Shown: positions 1-13,708 of the stretch, piece after piece
Layout: the number at the start of each line of letters is the position of its first letter
Position numbering within the stretch: the first letter of the stretch is position 1
NCBI RefSeq assembly: GCF_901709675.1
Contig: NC_051095.1
Location: 2,070,795 to 2,134,794, forward strand
DNA length: 64,000 nucleotides
DNA from: Syngnathus acus
Taxonomy: Eukaryota > Chordata > Actinopteri > Syngnathiformes > Syngnathidae
Direction: 5' to 3'
Program-made: the position numbers and the translations under genes
Notes under the pieces: model-generated
The model's input: only the letters and a program-made list of their open reading frames with translations
The model's database searches: none
Told to the model about the DNA's origin: nothing

Positions 1-2059
1 TCATTCTGCTAAATCTTGGAATTGACATTTTCCTAAAAAAATAATCCATACGGGTTGGGTGCTAAACTAGAGAATGACACATTGCATATTTAAAAGAACC
101 AAACTGTGTTTGTTGCCTTAAGACCGATCACCCGCCGCTAACTTAATGCTGTTGACATGCTAACATGTCATCATCAATAGTTTCAGATTTAGAACCCTTA
201 GAACAATACTCGCAGGCATAAATCTTCTTTACCCTCAAGGAAAAATAATTACTCATATCGTAGTAGTGGTTTATTCTCGGTTTGTCCGAAAACTGAGCAT
301 TGGTATAGCGCCCCCTGCAGCATGAACTGCAAAACAAGTGACATTGTTTTGAATGATCTTATCGCTCTCTGTTTTTACAAAGCACACCATTTTGGATTGC
401 AAACGTGTCCCGCTCAGGACAGAGGAGAGTCGGGGAAATAATTTCCCACCCCCCCGAAACGCAGCACATTGCCCCCCCTGTTTCTCTGTGTTCCCGGCCT
501 CCCATGCCCATTGCCACTCAAGCGGCGGGGGTCCGCCGCATTTGTCTCATAATTATCCAACTGTACGGGGGGGTTGCCCAGATGAAAGCGGCGACTCACA
601 GAGCTCCTCTGTCAAAGGTCTGTCTGCCCGACTGGGGGGGCTTTTCTCTGCATCTCTCTGCCTTGTCCTCATGCACCGGCGGCCTCCGTGCGTACCTCCT
701 CTTCTTGGCGGCGTCCCTAATGGAATGCCTCCACTGAGCATAATCGCCCACAGCGAACGCTCGTGCAGAAGACGCCCCCTCATCTCGGGACGACCCCCCC
801 CCCCCCACCCCACCTCCCCCGTGGCCAGCCGCCCCGCTGCTTCATTCACAACTACAAAACTGCAGAAATACCCCCCACCCTGACATCCTGAAAGACTTCA
901 GACCGTCTGGGTCTTCGTCTTGGTGTATCCACTTGTTCTGATACTTTACTTTTTGTGCTGAGCGCTGAGATTTTTCCAACCTATACAGTGAAGGCTTTCA
1001 TTAATTAGGCCTGACCTGATATTTCGAGGCACATATTGATTCTGATATTTAGTTGAATGAAATTCTGACACCCGATTAGTTGGTCCATTTAAAAAAATAA
1101 AAAAGACAAATTAAACGATTGCTTTTTTGGTCACTGAGCGGAGAAAAAAAGATTCAAAAATGTAAAAACTTTTGACCATTTTAATTGCCGATAGAAAAAC
1201 AAAAAAAAATCTGTTGAATTTTTTAGGGGAATGTTTGCATGTAATTATTGTGTATTATTTGGATATAATGCGTTTATAAGTATTTTTTTTTTAAAATTAA
1301 ATTTTTGCCAATTTTAAAAGAGTCAATATTGTCCAAATTAATTGTCGGAGATGACCTCGTTCTGCCTGCTAAGATTCGTTTTTCTGCTGCGTTGGTTTGT
1401 CATGGCACTTGCATAATTGGCTTGCCAAGTTAATTGGCCAATATTCCTTTTTTTTTTTTAATTCAATTTTGTCTTTTTTGTACAGATGAAAAATTTGCCG
1501 CCACCTCTAAAAAGTGTCAATTATTTGCTGAAGTTAAACAAACGGACTATCAACTGTTCTGCTCAACTAACATCCTGTTTTGTTATAGTGTTGGAAGTGA
1601 CCAAAAAATAAGTAACATTTTCAAACACTAATTGCCAGTCAGAATCTTATCCTGCCACATATCGGCTTCGGAATATCCATTTGGCCCTAATCAACCCGTA
1701 ATTCTATTCATCAGAATAGAAAAATGAGAAGAAAAAAAATCATTTCAATTGTATTCTAATCAGTATTGTCGAAAAAAAACTTTTGGGGGAGGACGGTAGT
1801 TGTATTTATTTGCAAAGTGGGATGTTTTGGCGTATAAGAAAAGTTGATTTGAAGAATCGGCAATTTAGCGTGACGGCAATGCGGGAATTACCATTGACAT
1901 TTTTGGGAGGGGCAGCCACCCCGCCGCTTCATTCACAAGTACAAAAGTGGCGAAGGAGCAGCCCAGAAGACTTGAGAGCCCTTGGCTAGCTGGCTCCGCT
2001 CGCCCCCTGGTCGTCTTTTCTCCTGCCCGCGGCCACCTCTCCTCTCTCCTTGGTCTCCT

Positions 2060-2580
2060 CTTAACTAGTGGCGAGGAGTTAATGGACTGTTTTGGCTGCT
2101 CTCCAGACGCTGAGTGTCACCTCATTAGCCTATGGCGGCTCGCTCCCAGACTGCTCCCGGTGCGGAAGGAGGAGGGAGACGGCCACCGAATGCCATTGGT
2201 CATCGCCGGGCCGGCCTGCCGGCCTCCCGTCGCACGCCCCCCTTTCGCCCCCCGCCCGCCTTGCTCGCTCCCCTTCCCACGCATGCATAATTCACTCCAA
2301 AGTCTGCTCACTTCTCTCCTCCCTCCTTCTTGGAGGTTTGCCACCACGGGAAGAAAGCGAGTGTCTCCGAGACGCGACCGAACTCCCAAAACCCTGTATG
2401 GACTCATTCTTTGTGCTGTGCCCCCCCCCCTCCTGCCAACTGAATGGCAGGGTGGCAACAGCGGGCCAATGTAAATGCCAGCCAGTCCCTGCCAGTCAAT
2501 TACACGGCGACAAAGCTAATTGTTTGTGGAGCTCCAAGTACTGAGGCGCTCATTGTTTGGAGCACAGATGTGACGTTCGG
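2060..2580. promoter_or_regulatory. Candidate cis-regulatory block in nfib intron 2
   Basis: The block is non-repetitive and carries clustered motif-like sites: ggagttaatgg and cctcattagcc (homeodomain cores), tcaattaca, and acaaagctaattgtttgtgg, which combines a SOX-like ACAAAG with CTAATTG and TGTTTG. No splice-bounded reading frame resembles a protein. Developmental transcription-factor genes often keep enhancers in such introns. The regulatory reading is inference; conservation cannot be tested here. Confidence 0.3.
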
Positions 2581-3468
2581 GCTTTCTCACAGGCCCCGGC
2601 CGGGCGTCAACGACTCAAAGCAAACCCTCAGGAAAAGAAGTGAAGCATCGATACATGCAAATATCCAAACGCCAATGAAACGGAGCGCGTCGCCTTTCGA
2701 TTTTGCCCGTTTGAGAGAAAAAGTCACGATGGTACAACAAGTTGTCATGTTCTGAAAACAAACATGCTTCGACTTGCCCATCCCGATCGAATTGCAAAAC
2801 CACAATTTACATTTCATTCTGAAAAAATCATAATAATAAAAGGACTGTATTCTTGAAACATTTTGGTCTTGACTTTAAAAAACAAAAAAAAAAGACTCGA
2901 ATGAATGGAGAATGGAATTTATAAAGCTCTGAATCGATTCCGATCCAAAATGGGATTTAGCGGGAAAATAATCTGCGGTTGGATTTGACGGAGTTTCCCA
3001 CCGGCCGAGCCGACGGACGGCACATCTCCGAGTGCCGCTCGGCCCCAAACGCACAAAGAAAACAAAGCGCGTGCGCGCTTGCACTGGCTCAGATGATTTC
3101 GCTGGCACGGCTCGCCTGGAAGTGGGAGAACTCAACCGCAGACTTGAGTGTGTCATTACAAGCATGAAAAGAGAGCGGCGACACTGGCAACAGATGTATT
3201 CCCGCCATTACGCCGAGGGAAACCCACCGAGCCGCAGGTGCAAGGAAAACACCCCGTTGAGGTTTCCTTCTTTTTCCATCTTGCCGCATCAGCGATCCCG
3301 ACACACTCCGTCCTCGCTACTCCCGAGGGCTTGGCTCGGCCCAATGTGGACGTTGTCGCTTTGGGGTGCGCCCACTTTTGCAGTTTGAACGGAAAAGGTG
3401 GCTGTCGGACTGGCTGGTTTTTTTCCATCGAGGGTTTATTGTAAATACGGGGAATGGGCCAGCACCTG

Positions 3469-3493
3469 TACTGGTATCCGGCCGGTACCAGTA
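3469..3493. repeat. Short inverted repeat (hairpin) in nfib intron 2
   Basis: Arms around a ccggccgg centre read tactggta and taccagta, with one unpaired base. A similar 'ggtatcgatac ... ctgatacc' motif occurs near 8298-8330. This looks like a fragment of a dispersed fish repeat, not a functional site. Confidence 0.5.
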
Positions 3494-6400
3494 TCGGATA
3501 CTTGTGAAGGCCGCCAATGCCCACGAAAGATACTTAGAGCAGAGTTTTGTTTTTTTAATTCTGACATCAAGCCTCACACTCGTGCTACGGGCGGCACTTA
3601 CTAAGGTCCGCCGGATAAAAAGAACACATCAAACATTGATTGACAGAAGCCAGATGGCGTCAAAAAACATCCCATAGGAAAGTAGCACATCGGACTTTAA
3701 ACCCAGAGATGAGCAAGTAGAGCACCACTGGAGCTTTTTTTTTTTTTTCCCAAAATCAAGTCACCTGTAAGCTGCTCCCTCATCAGGCCGCTTAAGCTCG
3801 CCTGCTTTTCCGACTTGGGTTCTGACTGTCGCTCAAAACTCCACAAAACGGACATTGTTACATTTCCTTTTTTTGGGAAGGAAAACCAGTGCAGGCCTCT
3901 TCAAATGTGCAGACTTTTTTTTTTTTCTTTTTAAATCAGTTGAGCGCGAATTACACAGATCATATGACCGCATATGGAATTCTTTTTACACGTAATGTAT
4001 TTCCTTTGCAGGCACTGTGAAAGGAGAGGCCTACAGGGAGTCCTCTTTCGGCGAAGGGGGAGATAAAAAAAAAAAAAAAAACTGTATGTATGGAAAGGAG
4101 GGAGGGGTGCTAGTGTAGGGGGGGGGGGGGGTCGGGAGGTTTAGCAGGGGGCGGTCCAAGCATGCTCAGCGAAAATATGCCTCATGCACTCGTTGAACTT
4201 GGGGCCTGCGTGGGCTTCTCTGAAGGTTACAGGAGAGGCCTGTGCCGAGAGGAGCGGGAGAAACAAGGCATGCATGGCGCTCCCTTCCACACGCAACGTT
4301 TTTTACCAACCCAGTTCTCTCCCGGCCCCCTCCTCCTCCCCCCAAAACATTCGCCTCGCGGCGTCCAGCATTTTTTTTGGGCCCGCTCCTCTCGGCGGCC
4401 GACAGCGAGTGTCTGTTGCTCAGATAACAGCGGCGGCGAGCCATCGCCTTTGACACCGGGCTTCCTTCCCTCCTCTGAGCCTGCCAGAATCCCAGCCGCG
4501 TATCCGCTACCCGCCCCCACCCCGGCCCTCGGCCCACACAAAGGTAGGAAGCGGGGCGCATTGTGGCGAGAGCCACTAAATCACCTCGCGTTTTATCCGC
4601 TGCGCGTTTGAGCGGCGACACAACAGAGCTAATGGAACGCACGCTTCTGCTTTTCACGCCGTGTCCAAACACAGGTCAGAGGTCACCGGCGTCTCGAAAT
4701 CCATTCCCGTGCGCTCGCTCAACATCGGGCCGTCCGGGTCTGAACTTCAACGTAACTTGGCGGAAGAGGAGTCAAAGGGCAACGAGTAGTAAACACACAA
4801 AGCGCTCACGTTGCCTTTCCTCGAGAGTTAGCGGACCGTTAGCAGCTCATAAACGAGCCACTTCTCTGCTTTTGCCACTGATTAGAGCCGCTTACATGCA
4901 AACGGCGGGAAACAGTCCGTCCAACCCCGCGGGGTCAAAGCAAAGGAACGCTAACAAAAGAGCATCAAAGACATCACCCGAGACGCCGTCGCTGATGTAA
5001 AGCTGACGAACTGCACTCGGTGGATTAGTTTGTGATTTACGGCGGTCTGCGAGCGAGACGGCCGAGCCGAGAGGAGCATCTGAGGCTGCAAACCGGCCCA
5101 ACCTGACTGAGCCGCGCTCATTTGCCTAAGTTAACCCCGGCAACGCTCGCTTAGCGAAAGCGTGCACCTCGCACGTATAGACTGCAGCATCACCTCGGGC
5201 ATCGACGCTTCACAAAACTTGGGTGCGGCGCAGGCACACAAAGGCCAACACGAGCTGGCTGCATTTCGCAACACGCCTGTACTGCGGTCGGGATTTCAAC
5301 CGTCAAGTTCGAAGGGTGCCTTTGGGGAAACGGCCGCTAACCGACGCCCCCCCGTGCAAACGTTATCAGCACGCCGTACGTAAACATTAAGGCATAATCG
5401 AGCTGGTGTTGTTTATTGTACGACAATTTGATTCATTTGGTTGGAAAATCAAATCAAAATACAAAGGAAGGAGACTCTTGAATATGCATTCCATCACAAT
5501 ATTGAAGAAAAACGTAGTTTGCTCAACCCGAGTAAAAACAGTTGTGATCCTACTTCTGAAGTGCCAGTCCTGGCCACTGGGGGCAGTGTTGCAGGGACAA
5601 ACCGAGAAGAATACTTTCACAACCGGATCCTAAAAGCGAAACAATCAATGCTAAGTGTTAGTCTGTTGATGGCTTTTTCCATTATGAGTTAGCATGAAGC
5701 TAGTGGGGGGCATTTATAAGGCAAAGTTGTGCTGTCAATTTAAATTCACGACTTGTAATTTTCTTCATTTTGTTAAGTGCAGTTAAGTCAGCGCTGGATG
5801 TGGAGGAGTGACGGGGCAATTAAAGCTGGCAAGTCCTCCGAGATGCGCTCAGCCTCGACTCGCGAATCATGAATCACATTACCAATCGAACACTCGTCCC
5901 TTGCTGACGCGGCCGAAGAAGAAATTGCGCAAAAGGTTTGATTCTTGAAGGGGGGGTAGGTGGGGGGCTCTCAAAGCGCGCTGCACCACTGCCACTTGAG
6001 ACATGAAGGCGCAGCGGCGGCGTTTGGTTTACATTATGTTGGAGTGCTTTCTACAATGCGGACGGTGGATAAGCATCGGACCCGCTTTATCTCTGACACG
6101 GCGCTCGGCCGAATATGTAAACAGCGCGCGATCGGCGCTGCGAGGGACGGTCGAGGCGAGCTCGTGGAAGCCGCGTCGTCGCGCCGTCCCGGGGAAAGTG
6201 GCCGCTGATTTTATCGCCGGTCTCCATTTGCCGTTGTAAAGTCTTGAAAAAGCTGCCTCTGCACTTTCCGTACTCAGGCTGCGCATGGCGATTTTTTTTG
6301 TTTTGTTTTTAGGCTGATGGCGTTTGGCAGAATATTTTTACTTTAACAATTTTGATAACCGATTTATCAGCCCATTAATAAGAAAAAAATAACATAACAA

Positions 6401-9329
6401 AATAACTTTTTTTTTCCCCCAAGGAGGAATTACAGAATGGGTCGGGCATCTCCGGTTGGTGTTTTTTTTTTCTCCCTCCTTCCACATGTCGAGTCTGTCG
6501 TTAACAGCCTGCGGTTGCTTTCCAAGCTGACAAAACCACACAGTGTCAACAGCGGGACAACAAGACATCGGCCATCCGTAGCCTAGCCCGCCACCGTCAA
6601 CGAATCAGCTGTGCTCAAGCATCCGACGGGGAACCCCCCCGTCCACATAGCCGCAGCCAAAACGAGCTTCCGCCAGCGCCGTTCCAGACTCCTGCTTCCA
6701 ATTTGACGAGAGCGGGCCCTCCGAGTAATGGCTTCAGTTTTTGCGGTCTGCCGACACATATGGTCCGTGCAGCCTTACGCGAGAAAGGGGGACTGGCCAT
6801 GCAGTTAAAGGCAGCCCGCTTTTATAGGACTACCATGAGATTTGAATTCTGCCGTGCCCAACCACAACAAATGTTGTACTGCTTCGAGTCTGGAAAAAAA
6901 ATCACGTGCTTCCGCCTGTGCCTCTATACTAGGAATGGATATGTTGGGTCTTTTTTTCAGATCAATGCCGATTCTGATCATTAACAGAAATCGGTACTCA
7001 AAACTGTAAAAAAGAAATATTCGAATACATGTTGGGTGTCCCGTTACGGCAAGATTAGAGCAGCTCGTAGCAACCCGTTGAGTTTTACGACTAAAATCAA
7101 AAAGAAATAAAAACAACACACACAAACGACTGCGTGATGTCTACAAACGCTCACCATGTTTGATTGGTCAAAATGACATTCAAGTTCAACTGTAAATGCC
7201 TCGAAGCAAGCACACTTGACCTCTAATTTGAGAGACTATGTGAGTCTTTTCATGCATTTAGATGTGTTGGTGGCAGTTTTACTATCAAAATATACAGCCT
7301 TGTCATTAAAACCAGCAGTCACTGTCATGATCTTCTCCCCAAACAAATCCCAAATAGCTAGCGAGAGGGTGCAACCACGTCATCGAGTAAAGACTACCTA
7401 TGTGAATGGAGCGATAGCCCATATTGCGTCATCGCCACGACCAAAAGTGATGCTCGGCGAGGCTCCAAAGTCGAGCGGAATCAGACCCCGAGCCAGTAAT
7501 ACAATTTGCTGACCTCATTTTGACAACAAGGGGGGGGGGGGTGTTTCGCAATAGCGCGCTTGTTTATACAGGTGGTGGGCGAGTCGGGTGTGAGGCGCAC
7601 GCACGTCTGCCCCAAACATGTTGGGAAGATTGGCTCGTTTGGTGTCACCCACATCCAAGCGTGCGTGGCAGTGTCACATTTCATTTGTTTGGATTGTTAG
7701 TGCAAACTTTTGTTGTTGTTGCGTTTGGTATTCATTCAATCCAAATGCCTTTAGGGAATTAATGCAACCGTCGGAAACGGCCCGGGGTTAAATCATCCAC
7801 ACAGGAAAAGGCAAACATTACGTTTTTAAACAGTCAAAAAAAAGTTTGTGTCTCCAAAAATACGTGTTTGCTAGGAAAAAATTAACATCATTCATTTTCA
7901 TTTATAATCATTATTTTTTTTATGAACAAAGTGAAAATTGTCGAATAATAAATGCATTTAACGCCTTTTAAAATATTTTTAAAATATTGTGCAGGCAAAA
8001 TGCATTCATTTTTGAAAAATTATATTAATCAAACAATTGCTTAATAAAATGAAAATCAAATACATTAAAATGTCCATGCAAAGAGGTTAGTTTAAATCTC
8101 ATTTCAATAAATATTTCTTAAACAATTAATTCCATTTTTTTTTCTGTAGAATTGGATCCGCCCCCCCTACAAATAAAGTAAGAACATGTTAAGTCTTTTT
8201 ATAACATCAAATGTGTTCATATTGTATTCATTATGAATAATTTGATTGGGGATGGGCCGATAGCATAGCAGGTGTTATTAGCGGGCCCAATCTTAAGGTA
8301 TCGATACTCGCAGAGGCAGCTGATACCAGCCATTGATACTTGAGGCCAACAAAATGCGGCAATGAGTAAGTCCTCCGCTGCAGTATTTGGCGCTATATGC
8401 GGACGGTTAACGCAAAGCTCTTTTTTCGCAATTCTTTTATAGTTGCGTTGCCATATTTCAAAGGCCCGACATCCCAACTCAGTATTTCAGTGTAACTCAA
8501 TAATAGTTTCATTAAATTATTAAAATGTTAATACCGAGCCCTTTTATAAACTTAAATGACATGACAAATGATGTGGCTCACGTTGGCGCGAGAGGCGACC
8601 CAACTCGAGTACTTCCTCCAACCGGTGGCGTAACTTTTAACGCAGATGAAACGCAATTACGGGCTGTTTATCTAACCGCAGAACAAGTCGGTGTGCCAAA
8701 AGCCAAAAGCCAAAGAAAAACAAAACGGTCTGTCATTGTTTCTGGCCGGGAGGCTCAGCAGGATTACAGCTGCTTTCTTTTGCTGCTGTTTTACAGAGCT
8801 GCGCAGCTTACACACTCGAAGGCAAACAAAGCATACGCTTATGGCGTACAGGAGGGAGGGGGCGCGGGGGGGGGGGTTAGGGTTAGCGCCGTGGAAAAAA
8901 AACATTTGGATGGAAGACGGCAAAAGGGTCTTGTGAGGTGAGCACCAAGAATTTAGGTCAGCGCAATGGAGGCGCTCGCTCAAGTGGCTGGCTGGAGCCG
9001 CTCGCTGCAGCCCGGTTGGAAATAGCGCGGGAGGCCAGCGGCGGGGAAAGCGCTGCGTCACGCTCCCGGCCTGACTCTACACCTTTGCCCCTCCTCGTGC
9101 CCCTTTCGTCCAACGAGAGCCACAACTTTTTACGGGAGAACAACGTCGCCGCACAAACGCGGACGCTGTACGGATATGCACGCTGGCCAGACACACGCTC
9201 TCGTTCTATGTCACGCACACACACACAGTAAACAGACTTTATTGAGACGCGAGTGCTTGTCTAAACATAGACGAGCCCTATTGAGAGCGAGAGCGACTGA
9301 GGCGAACAATACGATGGAAAGTAGCCGGC

Positions 9330-9450
9330 CATTCCTCATAGACGGTGTGCCCGCAATCCAATTATCAGAGGCACGGCATTAACATTCCAGCAGTCTGGCA
9401 GGTGACGGCTGTGTCTTTTCAGGCCCGCCACCCTTGCGCTGCCAGCATGG
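9330..9450. promoter_or_regulatory. Candidate conserved non-coding block in nfib intron 2
   Basis: A single-copy stretch has ccaattatcagaggcac, cattaacattccagcag and aggtgacggctgtgt, a dense mix of homeodomain-like and GATA-like (ttatca) cores without simple repeats. It could be an enhancer. This is inference from composition only. Confidence 0.22.
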
Positions 9451-9915
9451 GAGCACACGCTCGCTACTTGAACAATGCAGGCGGGCTCATACGCATGCGG
9501 CCCCCGGCTGCCCGCCCCCCCCAACCCCAACCCTCTCCCAGACCCTCAAAGTATTGAGACGTACAGAAGACGGGCAGAAGGGGAGGGAGGATGGCGGCAT
9601 CAGTCAATGGGGCATTCTTCTGCACTCGCTCGCTCTCAGGGTGAGAATATGTTGATCGCAGATAAAATTGCTTTGATTGCCAGAATAAGGGGAAAGCGTT
9701 GGTTTTGTTTCGGGCCCCCTCGTGCTCTCAAACAGGGCCAGCTTTGTACGGCCCCGGGGCTGCGTTTGCCGCGTACGAGACGGCGTCGAAGGGGGAAAGT
9801 TCAACCGCCGAAGACAAACAATGTTGCTCTTCCCGACCGACGGTTAGCATAAACACACGCGCGCAATTCATTAACGTCGACCGCTCTGGCGCTCGTGTGA
9901 AGGTTTGCGAGCACC

Positions 9916-10263
9916 GTGACATCGATGCTAATTCCCTTTAGCCACTCCATGCCGTTTCAAGTTATGTGTTAGCATTAAGCTAGTTTTTTTACATCACGCT
10001 ACGCCAGCAACAAATTGTCGCTGTGTCTTAAAGCGACAGTTGTTTGAAGGTTACATCAATGCTAATTTTCATTAGCCAGTCTATGGCATTTTACATGATA
10101 TGCTAACCTTAAGCTAGTTTGTTCCTCTGACATGGGTGCTGTTTCTTAAAGCGACAGTTTGAAGGTTAATCATCACTGCGACATCAATGCTAATTTTTAT
10201 GAGTAAGTCTATGGCGTTTTACATGATATGTTAGCATTAAGCTAATTTGTTCCTCTCTGCATG
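9916..10263. repeat. Three-copy tandem repeat, unit about 115-130 bp
   Basis: Each unit contains 'acatc(a/g)atgctaatt', then a 'tatggc(a/g)tttta' segment, then 'ttaagctag/attaagctaa', then (units 1 and 2) 'cttaaagcgacagt' and 'gaaggtta'. The units begin near 9918, 10051 and 10180. The second and third are closer to each other than to the first, and the third is truncated. A related single fragment lies near 5645-5700 ('caatgctaagtgttagtctg'). Confidence 0.8.
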
Positions 10264-10959
10264 ACAGTTGGCACGGGAAGGCACGATGCACGGGAGTAAG
10301 CGAGGCAGCGCACGTGACAACCAAGGCCCGCTCTGTGCCCTTGTGAGGTCCTCTATATACTGCAGCGTATGCATACATCTGGCCCCTACGCTGCTCCCTT
10401 CCATCTAATCAGTCGGCTGGCTGCGTCGAATACATTAAGAAAAGTGCATCTGCCTGCAACCGATCAATAGCTTCACCGTTGACTTCATCCATTTTAATGT
10501 CCGCAGTATAGTGGATGAGGACAAACCGAATCATAACAAAAGGGCTTCATCTTCTTTGCATAACGCATTTGTGTTGGGTTTTTTTTTCCTCTCAGATTGT
10601 TTTGGCATTTTTCTCTAAATGTTCATCAAGTAATGCCTCAGCCTCGTCTGCCATCAACACTTCGGCGTACCGTTTTTTTTTTTTTTTTCCCGCACGTGAG
10701 CTCAGCGGAAGCATTTGGACTAGTTGGCAACGACGGACGGAAAGTGTGGACGTGATTCAAAGCGACTGATCGCAAAAGGCTCACAAAAGTATCTTTGAAA
10801 GCCACGTCCAGGGTAAGACGAGAATTGTGGTGTAAAAAGCGGGGGCCCTTGGAACACTTTCTGGACCGAAAAAGTTTTCGGCTAAAGATCCGTCGCACAT
10901 CTGAATTGAGCGAGGGAGAGTCTCCCGGGGCGGCGTTGGCTCGGCAAACAGGACCAGAG

Positions 10960-11120
10960 CCTGGCTGCGCCGTGGATTAGGGCCCCACATTGGTCCATTG
11001 TTAATTGGGCGCCATGTGTGAAAGCTACACAGGGATTAGTTTGTACAGCTGCTGCCATTTGTCATAACCGCCCTTAACAAGACACACATGGCAAGCTCCA
11101 TTTACAGCCAGAGGTTCCGA
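10960..11120. promoter_or_regulatory. Candidate cis-regulatory block in nfib intron 2
   Basis: Single-copy sequence combines ggattag (twice), ccattgttaattgggcg (SOX-like ATTGTT next to TTAATTG) and an E-box cluster at cagctgctg. The order and density resemble deeply conserved vertebrate non-coding elements, but that is an inference from motif content. Confidence 0.3.
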
Positions 11121-12639
11121 GGGAAAACGTCCAGCCGGGATGCACGCGGCCGCCGCCACCTGAGGGAGCGCAAGCGGGCGGCGGGAGCTCCTCGCCTTGT
11201 TGGTGGACGCCTCTTGTGACCGCAAGCGCTTTTAGGAAAAGAAAAAAAAAAACGATTCTATATATAAATAACAGTGGAATGAGCGAGTAGCGTAACACAG
11301 CTAGGCTATTTGCTGATAAATGCCCCAAGTGGCAAATGATGAAAGAAATCGGCGTCAAGGAAGTCCGTTATGTAAAGGCTGGCACGGAGCAGCGTGTTTC
11401 TTTTGCAGAAATTGTTGGGTGCAGGGCCGCTCGCGCACATGTCAGAAGCCTAATTACAAAGCCGACCGGGTAAATGCGGAACGCGCTTTTTATTGCGCTC
11501 ACACTTTCACATTTGCGGCCTGGCAAGAAACAGATGCCGAGGAGTCCGTTTTTAGGAACGTGACGCCGACGCGTGTGCGAGATCACTTGCGTGGCTTCGA
11601 AAACCTGCTCGGGTTTCCAATATGCAAAAAGCAGCCCGCCCTTACTACATTTGTGATTCTGTTCCATTCGGGCGTTGTGGAGTTGTCGCGGTGACGGGCC
11701 ACACTGTAGGGCCGGCGCACAAAAGACGAGACAACCATCACTCTGGGCCAATGATCGACCCTGTCTGCACTGAAAGGACTTTGATGGGACAAAGCAGGGA
11801 GGGTGGTGATGGGGGGGGGGGGGCACAGAGAAGTCAGGGTCTCCTGGGCAACCACTCTGCCTGTCTGTCCCTGCCTAAAGTTCCCCCACCTACTCAACTT
11901 ACCCCTTGCCATTTTTCTTCCCTTCATTGGTTGCCCAAAAGGCTTTTGCAAGGACTCCTCGAGGGTGTTTTTCTAACAGCGCCCTTCCACTTTCAAGCGC
12001 TACGTTCCCGCGGCGGAAATTCCGGCGAGTCAAACTCAGTCGGGTAGAGCGAGTCCCATGTCGAGTCGTGCTGGAGTTTCCGTGTCAGTACTTCTAGCTC
12101 AGAACAGAACGCGAGAACTTCTGCCGGCCCCGCTTGGGGGCAAACGTCACCCCGCCTCGGCAGAGATGACGGCGAGGGGGTGCAGGGAGAGCCTTTGTAC
12201 GCAGGACAGTGAGGTACAGTCTAATGCCTGGGTTAGGGGTGAATGTGGCCATTTGTCTTCATTTGGGCGGGCCGGCAGACACGGGGGGGGGGCTCCAGTC
12301 AAGTGGCCTCGGGGGGATTTCAAATGCATTCGAGGTCCTCCCCGAAAGCCTGGGAAAGTGCGGGCTAGCTGAGATCTTAACCGTGGACTCCTGACACAAT
12401 CTGCAAAAGCGGCGAGCGGCTGAAGCGGACGAGAAAAGCCTTTTCAGCACAATGTCAGAAGCCACGTACGGCGTTTGTGCACGCGCAAATCAAACACACA
12501 GTTGTCGAGGAAAAGAAGGACTTTTTCCAGGGAGAGGGAAAAGAAAAAAGAAAAAAAGAGCACCCACATTTCTCGGCGCCCTCTGCTCGAGTTGCCTCGT
12601 TTCCATGGAGGTTTATGTACACAGCAGAGAAGAGCGAGA

Positions 12640-12930
12640 GAAAGGGCCCATTTAAGCCTGGAGGTATTTGCCGGAGCAAAACCCCGCCGCTAATAACACA
12701 AGCCGCACAGAGAGCCGCGCCGCAACCGGGGATGGCGTTTGACAAAAGAGCACAAGATCACAAGCATCCGCCAATGAAAGGCGGCCGAGGAGAGCGCATG
12801 CAAGAAAGAAAACCAAAATAGCTCCTGGGTTAAGAGCAAAAGAGATTGGCAAGACATCGAGTGGGAAGCGGAAATCAATAAGGCAAGCGCCCGAGCTGGG
12901 AAGGCCTTCTAAGTGGATTACATTGAGGGA
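12640..12930. promoter_or_regulatory. Candidate cis-regulatory block in nfib intron 2
   Basis: A single-copy, moderately GC-rich stretch includes ccgctaataacacaag, catccgccaatgaaagg, gagattggcaagac and gtggattacattgag. It contains TAAT and GATTA cores and CCAAT-like sites (ccaatg, attgg). No plausible coding exon is seen. Its regulatory role is not shown by the sequence. Confidence 0.22.
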
Positions 12931-13631
12931 ACGTGTTCGATAGGTTACGGCTCCGAGACCGAGGTGGCCGCACACCGCAGGCTCCCTTGCATACTAATAA
13001 GGAAGTCGAGCGAGTGCAGGGTTGCGCGGTTCACTCGCAAAAGCTTTTCTCTACGCCTCGAGTCCCCCCCCGACCCGGAGCTTCCGACTTTAATGTCTCG
13101 TTCGGTGCGTTCCCAACGCTGGCAGCATCCGTTTCGGCAAAAGGAACACCAAAGGCTGCTAGCTCGGCAGGCTGCTAGCTCGGCGGGCCGCTAGCTTGGC
13201 GTGCACCGAAATTGGGACGCGCGGGTTTTGGGGTTGCGGTTTCCACCATCGCGGGGGTCAACTTCAATCATGCGCCACTTTTTTTCTTGTGTGTGCTCAA
13301 TTAACCTTCACAAAACACCACGCCGTATCTCTTTGCAAGGGTCACGGCCCCCGGGGGCCAAAGGTTAAGCCCGGGTCTCGTTAGAAGGCGCTAGATGTGT
13401 TGTGTGCGCAAGCGATCCGTCCATTTCCGCGAAGAACGAGGGAGGTCGTGATGTTTTACGGCAGCGTCCGCCTGACTTTTTTGCTGACACATTTTTTTTT
13501 TTTAACGGTGTCCATATTGCAATTTTAAATTTTCTTTTTTTTTTTTTTTTTTTTAAACAGTTGCAGGTGCATCTGGAACGTATCCTCTGTGATAGGCTGG
13601 AGTTCACGCTCAGAGAATTGTGTTAGCAATT

Positions 13632-13633
<2 letters not shown>

Positions 13634-13701
<68 letters not shown>
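13634..13701. repeat. (TG)34 microsatellite
   Basis: An uninterrupted dinucleotide run of about 68 bp lies in nfib intron 2, followed by a short GA run. It creates artificial cysteine/valine reading frames that are not genes. Confidence 0.98.

Positions 13702-13708
<7 letters not shown>

Noticed and set aside
353-883. 176-codon plus-strand open frame
   Set aside because: Low-complexity proline/serine-rich translation in a GC-rich intron block, with overlapping open frames on both strands and no resemblance to any protein.
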